This document shows positions 23,613 to 29,568 of a stretch of DNA of 29,568 bases, piece by piece (position 1 is the stretch's first letter; every line of letters starts with the position of its first letter). Below the pieces are notes generated by a model, which searched no databases, was not told the origin of the DNA, and saw only the letters and a list, made by a program, of their open reading frames with translations. The translations under genes were made by a program, and so were the position numbers. The stretch is from an uncultured Collinsella sp. (GTDB lineage: Bacteria > Actinomycetota > Coriobacteriia > Coriobacteriales > Coriobacteriaceae): the NCBI GenBank assembly GCA_900757465.1, contig CAAENY010000029.1, forward strand, positions 1 through 29,568. Reading direction: 5' to 3'.

Positions 23613-24623
23613 CTACGCCCGCAGGTCCTTCACGCTGGAACGCTCGACCAACACGCCCGAGACAAGCGTACGACTTCTGGAGCTCGGGGCTTCCAGACCT
23701 GCGACGACCTCGTTAAGCGCACGGATACCCAGCTCGCGATGGCGAAACTTCACCGACGTCAGAATCGAGCTGGGAATCGTCTTGTAGAGCTCATCGTCGA
23801 AGCCGATCACGGACACGTCGTCGGGCACACTGAGCCCTTTGTCACGTAGAGCCATCATCACGCCGTTTGCCATGCAGTCGTTAGCAGCGAGGACCGCCGT
23901 GCAATCGGGCTTATCGGCAAGCACAAGGCCCGCGGCATAGCCACTATCCGCATTCCAATCGCCTTGCAGAGGCTCGGGCGGCTCAATGCCACGTGCCTCG
24001 AGTGCCGCACGCCAACCTTTCATACGGCACTGGCTCGACAGCGACTCTTTCTTACCAGAGACGAAGTACACGTTCTTGTGCCCGCGATTCAAGAAGTACT
24101 CGCACGCCATGCGCGCACCATCCTCTTGATCGTCACTAACGGTAGAGCAGGTAGGATGCTCCATCGGCGTGATAATCACCGTCTTGAGGTCCTTCGGTGC
24201 CTCAAACGTATCAAAGTCGTCGACCATCTGGCGCAGATTGAAGATCATGCCATCAACAGGCAGCTGCGACATCCTGCGCGCTGCGTCGGCAAGGGTCATC
24301 TTCTCCCCTGCCCGCTTTTTGATCATCGTGAGCGCAAAGCCGCGTTCTTCGGCGGCATCGGCGATACCGTCAATCATGTCCACGGCGCCGCCCGACAAGT
24401 GGAACATCACCACGCCGATGCACCCGTAACGGCCCAACTTGAGTGAACGCGCGGCAAAGTTAGTTCGAAACCCGAGTGCCTCCATTGCGGAATGGACCTT
24501 ATCGCGTGTCGACTCTCGCACGCTATCGGGCTCATTGATCACACGCGACACCGTCTTGAGGGAAACACCCGCGGCAACCGCCACATCGTTCATTGAGACG
24601 CTTTTCTTGTCCATCGTTGCCAC
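23613..24623 (-). CDS. LacI-family regulator of the third GH1/PTS module
   Basis: LacI-type repressor, 336 residues from the GTG chosen here: helix-turn-helix MNDVAVAAGVSLKTVSR (11-27), hinge, then a PBP-like effector domain with MIFNLRQMVDDFDTFE, LAANDCMANGV and VSVIGFDDELYKTI. GTG at 24621-24623 has GGAGAAG at proper spacing; ATG at 24612-24614 is a weaker alternative three codons on. It is divergent from the EIICB at 24900, with two operator-like direct repeats between. It is the only one of the four LacI paralogues with Leu-Lys before TVSR, and its operators are also the most different. Inducer unknown. Confidence 0.92.
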   Translation of the reverse strand: MATMDKKSVSMNDVAVAAGVSLKTVSRVINEPDSVRESTRDKVHSAMEALGFRTNFAARSLKLGRYGCIGVVMFHLSGGAVDMIDGIADAAEERGFALTMIKKRAGEKMTLADAARRMSQLPVDGMIFNLRQMVDDFDTFEAPKDLKTVIITPMEHPTCSTVSDDQEDGARMACEYFLNRGHKNVYFVSGKKESLSSQCRMKGWRAALEARGIEPPEPLQGDWNADSGYAAGLVLADKPDCTAVLAANDCMANGVMMALRDKGLSVPDDVSVIGFDDELYKTIPSSILTSVKFRHRELGIRALNEVVAGLEAPSSRSRTLVSGVLVERSSVKDLRA

Positions 24624-24718
24624 TGCTTCTCCAGTCGGTTCCCTATCGATCGTTCTTTGCGTTCTAGCATACACTACCTGCCCGACTGACAAATCAGCCG
24701 TTTATCGGACAATATCGA

Positions 24719-24726
24719 CCGTTCAC
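24719..24726 (+). promoter_or_regulatory. CCGTTCAC motif copy
   Basis: Fifth copy of the octamer, between the LacI gene and its target operon. Function unknown. Confidence 0.3.
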
Positions 24727-24752
24727 CCGTAAATCCTTGTTGCTCTTCCAAA

Positions 24753-24771
24753 AATGTCTTACGTTGTCATT
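24753..24771 (+). promoter_or_regulatory. LacI-type operator, third module site 1
   Basis: AATGTCTTACGTTGTCATT. AATG and CATT ends flank an ACGT core, but the left spacer is one base longer than the right, so it is an asymmetric variant of the sites in the other modules. A near-identical site follows 24 bp on. Confidence 0.7.
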
Positions 24772-24776
24772 AACGA

Positions 24777-24795
24777 AATGTCCTACGTTGTCATT
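24777..24795 (+). promoter_or_regulatory. LacI-type operator, third module site 2
   Basis: AATGTCCTACGTTGTCATT, one base different from site 1 and in the same orientation. Both lie 105-147 bp upstream of the EIICB start. A 7-bp hairpin (24804-24810/24816-24822) follows in the leader. Confidence 0.7.
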
Positions 24796-24899
24796 TCGCA
24801 ATGCCTTCCTTAAGCAGGAAGGTTTCCGGGCAGTCCTGACCATCCATCGACGACCAGTTCCATCCACATGCATCGCGCATCAAGCAGCAAAGGAGCTCT

Positions 24900-26678
24900 A
24901 TGGACGCCATCGTAAAGATGCTCGAAAAGCATCAACCGTTCTTTGAGAAGATCTCAAGGAACATCTACCTCCAGGCCATCAAAGACGGATTCCTTGGGTG
25001 CATGCCCATCGTCCTCACCTCTTCGATCTTCCTGCTGATCGCCACGCTTCCCGGCGTGGTTGGCATCGCGCTGCCCCAACCGCTCATCGACTGGTGCAAC
25101 AAGCTGTACAACTTCACCATGGGCGTCATGGGCATCATGGTCGCCGGCACCACTGCCAAGAACTTTACGGCTTCTATGAACCGTCGCATGCCCGCCGGCA
25201 AAGTGCTCAACGACGGTTCCACCATGGTGGCCGCCCAGTGCAGCATGCTGTTGCTCGCAGTCACGCAGTTCACCACCAAGCTCAACGGCTCCGAGCTTTC
25301 GGTCTTCGATTGCACCAGCATGGGTACACGTGGTCTGTTCTCGGCCTATATCGCCGCGTTCATTACCGTGTGGGTCTATAAATTCTGCGTCTCGCGCGAT
25401 CTGACCATTAAGCTGCCCAAGGAGGTCCCGGGCGCCATCGCTCAGAACTTCCGCGACATCATCCCCTTTGGCGGCGCCGTCATCATCTGCGGCATCATCG
25501 ATGTCATCGTGCGCAACCTCATGGGCGTTCCGTTCTCCGAGCTGCTTATCAAACTGCTCCCCCCGCTCTTTACCGCTGCAGAAACCTATCCTGGCCTCAT
25601 CCTTATCCAGGCAGCCACCGCGTTCTTCTGGTTCATCGGCGTCCACGGCCCCTCGATCGTCCAGCCGGGCATCGACCCCATCCGTCTTGCCAACCAGGCC
25701 GAGAACCTGCAGGTTCTGCTGGCAGGTGGCCACCCCGCTCACTCCCTCACCTTTAACATGTCACTCGTGGGTGAGTTCGGCGGCACCGGCGCCACGTTCA
25801 TCGTGCCACTTCTGCTGATTCTCTTTATGAAGTCCAAGCAGCTCAAAGCCGTCGGTAAGGCCTCGATTGTTCCTGTTGCCTTTGCTGTCAACGAGCCGCT
25901 GCTCTTTGGCGCGCCGATGATCCTTAACCCCTACATGCTCGTCCCCTTTGTTGCCGCCGGTTGCGTCAACGTGAGTGTTGCCAAGTTCTTTATCGATAAT
26001 GTGGGCATGAACGGCTTCTCCTTCGTGGTGCCTTGGGCTACCCCTGCCCCCATCGGCATCTTCATCACCACGAACTTCCAGCTTATCGCCCTGGTATTTG
26101 TCGCGATTATCATCTTGCTGGACGCCATCATCTACCTGCCGTTCTTGAAGGCATACGATCAGCTGCTCTGCGACCAGGAGGCCGAGCGCGCCGCCGAGCT
26201 GGGTCTCGAGTCCGATGGTGCCGCTGCCATCGCCGCCAACGCCCCTGCGCCCGCTGTCGAGCAGGCTACCGCTTCCGTCGAGACGACTGTTGCCGCCGCC
26301 GACAGCAAGCCTGTCGCCGATCAGCCCGAGCCCGCTGCCGATGCATCCGCCAAGAAGGATGTCGATGGCCTGAAGGTCCTCGTCCTGTGCGCCGGCGCCG
26401 GCACCTCTGCCATGCTCGCCAACGCCATCAAGGAAGGTGCCGCACAGACCGGAGAGAACATCGCTTCCTCCGCAGGCGCCTATGGCCAGCACACTGCCAT
26501 CATGGATCAGTACGACGTCATCGTGCTCGCCCCGCAGGTTCGTAGCTACTACAACGACATGAAGGCTGACACCGATCGTCTGGGCATTAAGCTGCTCGCT
26601 CCCCGCGGTAAGGAATATATCGACCTTACTCGCGACCCCGCTGGCGCCATCAAGTGGCTCCGCGAGAACCTCGACTAG
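24900..26678 (+). CDS. PTS lactose/cellobiose-family EIICB, third module
   Basis: Fused IIC-IIB permease of 592 residues. IIC (about 1-420): HQPFFEKISRNIYLQAIKDG near the N-terminus, KLPKEVPGAIAQNFRDIIPF (171-190), IGVHGPSIVQP (246-256) and AVNEPLLFGAP (329-339). The linker (about 425-488) is low-complexity Ala/Pro/Glu. The IIB active Cys497 lies in LVLCAGAGTSAMLANAI. IIB is very similar to that of the EIICB at 21440, which suggests duplication within this locus. AAGGAGC precedes the ATG. First gene of a two-gene operon with the GH1 at 26754; no IIA domain present. Confidence 0.94.
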   Translation: MDAIVKMLEKHQPFFEKISRNIYLQAIKDGFLGCMPIVLTSSIFLLIATLPGVVGIALPQPLIDWCNKLYNFTMGVMGIMVAGTTAKNFTASMNRRMPAGKVLNDGSTMVAAQCSMLLLAVTQFTTKLNGSELSVFDCTSMGTRGLFSAYIAAFITVWVYKFCVSRDLTIKLPKEVPGAIAQNFRDIIPFGGAVIICGIIDVIVRNLMGVPFSELLIKLLPPLFTAAETYPGLILIQAATAFFWFIGVHGPSIVQPGIDPIRLANQAENLQVLLAGGHPAHSLTFNMSLVGEFGGTGATFIVPLLLILFMKSKQLKAVGKASIVPVAFAVNEPLLFGAPMILNPYMLVPFVAAGCVNVSVAKFFIDNVGMNGFSFVVPWATPAPIGIFITTNFQLIALVFVAIIILLDAIIYLPFLKAYDQLLCDQEAERAAELGLESDGAAAIAANAPAPAVEQATASVETTVAAADSKPVADQPEPAADASAKKDVDGLKVLVLCAGAGTSAMLANAIKEGAAQTGENIASSAGAYGQHTAIMDQYDVIVLAPQVRSYYNDMKADTDRLGIKLLAPRGKEYIDLTRDPAGAIKWLRENLD

Positions 26679-26692
26679 TTCCTCCCTCTGTT

Positions 26693-26719
26693 GGTGCCCG
26701 GATCCCCAGTTCGGGCACC
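26693..26719 (+). other. Intercistronic hairpin in the third module
   Basis: GGTGCCCG (26693-26700) pairs with CGGGCACC (26712-26719), followed by TCTCCC and no T tract. It lies in the short gap between EIICB and GH1 genes. Confidence 0.55.
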
Positions 26720-26753
26720 TCTCCCTATTCGTATCCCACAGAAAGGATGTCTC

Positions 26754-28175
26754 ATGACCAACCCTATGCAGTTCCCCGACGGCTTTGTGTTTGGCGGCGC
26801 CACCGCCGCTTACCAGGTTGAGGGCGAGACCCGCACGCACGGCAAGGGCAAAGTGCCCTGGGACGATTTCCTGGCTGCTCAGGGTCGCTTCTCCCCCGAT
26901 CCTGCAAGCGATTTCTACAACAAGTATCCGGTCGATATCGACCTGTGCCAGCGCTTCGGCATCAACGGTATTCGCGTCTCTATCGCTTGGAGCCGTATCT
27001 TCCCCAGCGGCACCGGCGAGATTAACCCCGAGGGCGTCGCTTTCTATCACGAGCTTTTCGCCACCTGCAACAAAGCTGGCGTTATCCCCTATGTCACGCT
27101 AGATCACTTCGATACGCCCGAAGCCTTTTATCAGAACGGCGGCGAGGGATTCCTGACGCGCACGACAATCGACGCCTTCGTCGAGTACGCAAAGTTCTGC
27201 TTTGCCGAGTTCACCGAGGTCAAGCACTGGTTTACCTTTAACGAGATTCCCGCAACTGCCGAGGGCAGCTTTATCGTCGGCAACTGGCCGCACGGCGAGA
27301 AGTACCGCCTGGACAAGGCCTTCCAGCTCATGCACAACATGATGGTGGCCCACGCCAAGGCTGTCGTCGCCTTCCATGAGGGCGGCTTTGAGGGCGAGAT
27401 CGGCATTGTCCAGAACCTGGAGCCCAAGTATCCCCTCGACCCCAACAACGCCGCCGACTGCGAGGCAGCTCGCATGGCCGACGTCATCAACAACCGCTGG
27501 GTACTCGACGCCACCTTCCGCGGCCACTATGCAGCCGACACCATGGAAGCTGCGACCAAGCTGGCCCATATCGCCGGCGGCGAGCTTGACGTCCGCGACG
27601 AGGACATCGCCGCGCTGACCGCCGCGCTCCCCTACAACGATTGCCTGGGCGTCAACACCTACAAGTGCCAGTTCCTGCGTGCCGCCGAGGGCGAAAACGA
27701 CATCAACCACAATGGCACCGGCGACAAGGGCTCCTCGCGCTGGTTCCTCAAGGGCGTGGGCGAGTCATGCGTGCGCGAAGGCGTACCCACCACCGATTGG
27801 GACTGGATTATCTATCCCGAGGGCCTCTACGACCTGCTGCTTCGTATTAAGAACGATTACCCCAACTACAAGAAGATCTACATCACCGAGAACGGCATGG
27901 GCTATAAGGACGACTTTGAGGACGGCTTTATCGACGACGCCCCTCGCATCGACTATATACGTCAGCATCTCGCGTGGATCCTCAAGGCAATCGACGGCGG
28001 CGTAAACGTCGACGGCTACTTTGTGTGGTCGCTGCAGGACCAGTTCTCCTGGACCAACGGCTATAACAAACGTTACGGCCTGTTCTACATCGACTTTGAG
28101 ACTCAGAAGCGCTATCCCAAGGCGAGCGCGTACTGGTACAAGAACGTCTCGGAGACCGGCCTGCTTATGGCCTAA
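26754..28175 (+). CDS. 6-phospho-beta-galactosidase (GH1), third module
   Basis: GH1 enzyme of 473 residues: FVFGGATAAYQVEGE (11-25), acid/base Glu164 in WFTFNEI, nucleophile Glu379 in YITENGMGY, and FSWTNGYNKRYGLFYID with the Ser, Trp, Lys and Tyr of the LacG phosphate site. Overall it is close to the lacG at 16817. One oddity: the usual TLHHFDTP reads TLDHFDTP (115-122); the first His is replaced by Asp while the second, normally the active-site His, is kept. The region 123-133 (EAFYQNGGEGF) is also different. The ATG at 26754 follows AAAGGATG. The paired EIICB suggests a different beta-galactoside from lactose, but this is not shown. Confidence 0.94.
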   Translation: MTNPMQFPDGFVFGGATAAYQVEGETRTHGKGKVPWDDFLAAQGRFSPDPASDFYNKYPVDIDLCQRFGINGIRVSIAWSRIFPSGTGEINPEGVAFYHELFATCNKAGVIPYVTLDHFDTPEAFYQNGGEGFLTRTTIDAFVEYAKFCFAEFTEVKHWFTFNEIPATAEGSFIVGNWPHGEKYRLDKAFQLMHNMMVAHAKAVVAFHEGGFEGEIGIVQNLEPKYPLDPNNAADCEAARMADVINNRWVLDATFRGHYAADTMEAATKLAHIAGGELDVRDEDIAALTAALPYNDCLGVNTYKCQFLRAAEGENDINHNGTGDKGSSRWFLKGVGESCVREGVPTTDWDWIIYPEGLYDLLLRIKNDYPNYKKIYITENGMGYKDDFEDGFIDDAPRIDYIRQHLAWILKAIDGGVNVDGYFVWSLQDQFSWTNGYNKRYGLFYIDFETQKRYPKASAYWYKNVSETGLLMA

Positions 28176-28197
28176 CTTTTGCCGCATACCCCCTGTC

Positions 28198-28245
28198 GGC
28201 CGTATGCGAATCCCTCCACGGGTTCGCATACGGCCTTTTTGTTTT
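28198..28245 (+). terminator. Intrinsic terminator of the third module
   Basis: Perfect 13-bp stem (28198-28210/28223-28235) followed by TTTTTGTTTT. It begins 23 bases after the GH1 stop. Confidence 0.9.
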
Positions 28246-28269
28246 GAATCAGGCCTAGCGTGCCGCTCA

Positions 28270-28325
28270 TCTCAATCTGTAACATCTGGCCGAGTTTTTT
28301 CACCCCCAACCGTTACTGATTGAGA
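28270..28325. repeat. REP-like palindrome, copy 6
   Basis: Diverged copy: CTCAATCTGTAACATCTGG on the left and CCGTTACTGATTGAGA on the right, loop with TTTTTT. Unlike copies 1-5, it lies between two genes in the same direction. Confidence 0.75.
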
Positions 28326-28384
28326 CAATTAGATAGTCAAATCCGCGCTTTCCGAGCAGTTGTCATGCGCACCTCTTACCTTGT

Positions 28385-28459
28385 TTTCAGTATCACGAAC
28401 ACACTTTCGGTATCATTTCATGTTATTATGATACCGAAAGTATGTTCGTGATACTGAAA
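28385..28459. promoter_or_regulatory. Four-half-site palindromic operator of the Fic gene
   Basis: Two direct copies of TTTCnGTATCA (28385-28395, 28405-28415) face two inverted copies, TGATACCGAAA (28429-28439) and TGATACTGAAA (28449-28459). Start-to-start spacing is 20, 24 and 20 bp, so the array is symmetric over 75 bp. It covers a possible -10 (TATTAT, 28424-28429). The last half-site ends in the ribosome site AAAGGAG, so both DNA binding and an RNA hairpin could limit expression. The Fic protein carries a C-terminal winged helix, making autoregulation the natural guess. Confidence 0.7.
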
Positions 28460-28467
28460 GGAGCCAC

Positions 28468-29568
28468 ATGCGCCAGTTTGATTACGCCACAGTCCCAGCG
28501 GAACTCGAAGCAACCCCAATCACCAATCTCCTTCTTTCGATACGCGAGCATAAAGGCCGACAACTTGTTCTGAGCCAAGTCAAACCCGAGCTTCTATCGT
28601 CCCTTATGGAGGAAGCTAAGATTCAGAGCACCCAATCCTCCAACGGACTTGAAGGAATTGTTACCACCCAAAAAAGGCTCAAAGCAATCATGGCGTATTC
28701 CACCAAGCCAAGCTCCCGTGCAGAAGAAGAAATCGCTGGGTACCGAGACGCGCTGTCGCTTATTCACGAGCAGCACGATTTCATTCCCGTAACACCATCG
28801 GTCATTTTGCAGCTGCATCGTGACCTCATGGCACACACAGCAATCTCGTATGGGGGCCATTGGAAAGACAGCGATAACGAAATCGTCTCCATCGACGATC
28901 AAGGTAATCGATTTGTGCGCTTTAGGCCTCCTTCGGCTCTAGCAACCCCGGGACTTATCGAAGAAGCCTGTCGCTCCCTCAACGATGCCTTGTCTCGCCA
29001 GGCATGCGATCCCCTCCTTATATCGCTCCGCTTTATCTTCGATTTTGTCAGTATTCATCCCTTCAACGATGGCAATGGCAGGATGAGCCGACTCCTTACA
29101 ACGCTGCTGCTCGAAAAGACTGGATACGACGTTGCGCGCTACGTCAGCATCGAACGACTTATTGAAGACAACAAGGCGCTCTACTACAGTGCCCTCGCTG
29201 CAAGTTCCACTGGATGGAATGAAAACGAAAACAGCGAGGTTCCCTTTATCCGATTCATGCTCGGAACCATACTGGCGGCTTACCGACAGCTCGAACAGCA
29301 CACCCTGATTGAATTCAGCACTCGCCCCGTGTCGAAGCAAGCGCGCATAGCGGCTCTATTTCAGCAGAAACCCGGCGTCATTAAGAAATCCGACATCCAG
29401 TCCAACTGCCCCGATATCAGCGAAGTAACCGTTAAACGAACCCTCAGCCAGCTCGTTAGTTGCAGTGCAATCGAAAAAACAGGAGCGGGTCGTTCGACGG
29501 GCTACATACTTAAAGACGTCCACGCTCTGGAATTATTCTTGCAATCTGCAATACCCGATAGCGAGCCA
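28468..29568 (+). CDS. Fic-family protein with C-terminal winged helix (truncated by window end)
   Basis: An open frame of 367 codons runs off the window edge with no stop. It holds the Fic motif HPFNDGNGRMSR (197-208) with catalytic His197 and the nucleotide-binding Gly/Asn/Arg set. Such enzymes usually AMPylate a protein hydroxyl. An inhibitory-helix motif SNGLEG (58-63; S/T-x-x-x-E-G/N) lies N-terminal to it, which makes it a class II, self-inhibited Fic with Glu62 expected to compete with ATP. The region about 288-350 (ARIAALFQQKPGVIKKSDIQ, then SEVTVKRTLSQLV) looks like a winged helix-turn-helix. The ATG at 28468 follows AAAGGAG. Target protein unknown. It is unrelated to the sugar genes and may be accessory; no partner antitoxin gene is visible upstream. 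Confidence 0.92.
   Translation, partial: MRQFDYATVPAELEATPITNLLLSIREHKGRQLVLSQVKPELLSSLMEEAKIQSTQSSNGLEGIVTTQKRLKAIMAYSTKPSSRAEEEIAGYRDALSLIHEQHDFIPVTPSVILQLHRDLMAHTAISYGGHWKDSDNEIVSIDDQGNRFVRFRPPSALATPGLIEEACRSLNDALSRQACDPLLISLRFIFDFVSIHPFNDGNGRMSRLLTTLLLEKTGYDVARYVSIERLIEDNKALYYSALAASSTGWNENENSEVPFIRFMLGTILAAYRQLEQHTLIEFSTRPVSKQARIAALFQQKPGVIKKSDIQSNCPDISEVTVKRTLSQLVSCSAIEKTGAGRSTGYILKDVHALELFLQSAIPDSEP

Noticed and set aside
16817..28175. 6-phospho-beta-glucosidase identity for the GH1 genes
   Set aside because: All three have Trp in the SWxNGYNKRYG segment, where phospho-glucosidases usually have Ala, and LacG-type sequence throughout.

Overview
The window looks like a gut Coriobacteriia chromosome, most probably Collinsella. 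GC is high, genes are densely packed, and the lactose/tagatose-6-phosphate proteins resemble those of Lactococcus and Streptococcus. Taxonomy is inferred from gene content and style only; no rRNA gene is present. No transposase, integrase, tRNA, rRNA or CRISPR array was found.

Layout. (1) 1-3.4 kb: a class II aldolase and a divergent DeoR regulator, then a flavodiiron protein. (2) 3.4-7.7 kb: a LacI regulator divergent from an overlapping galK-galT Leloir pair, with three operator-like sites between them. (3) 7.6-11.4 kb (minus strand): lacA-lacB, then lacX-lacC, the tagatose-6-phosphate route. Each pair is closed at its 3' side by one copy of a long folded element (7856-7996 and 10099-10238), with paired base changes between the two copies. 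(4) 11.5-13.4 kb: a membrane protein of unknown function, a MITE-like inverted-repeat element, and lacF, the only lactose-type PTS IIA in the window. (5) 13.6-28.2 kb: three modules of the same design, each a LacI regulator divergent from a two-gene operon of a fused PTS EIICB permease and a GH1 6-phospho-beta-galactosidase. Each module has its own ACGT-centred operator set. A REP-like palindrome family (six copies) sits at the operon ends. (6) 28.4 kb to the end: a class II Fic protein cut by the window edge, behind four half-sites arranged as a nested palindrome.

How it works together. Lactose or related beta-galactosides enter as 6-phospho-sugars through EIICB plus the LacF IIA. The GH1 enzymes release galactose-6-phosphate. 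LacAB isomerises it to tagatose-6-phosphate, LacC phosphorylates that to tagatose-1,6-bisphosphate, and an aldolase splits it. No class I lacD is present; the class II aldolase at 46-903 is the only visible candidate. Non-phosphorylated galactose can go through LacX, GalK and GalT; galE is not in the window.

The observations I rate highest are the paired structured elements with covariation, the diversified LacI operator sets tracking recognition-helix residues, one IIA serving three EIICBs, and the four-half-site Fic operator.
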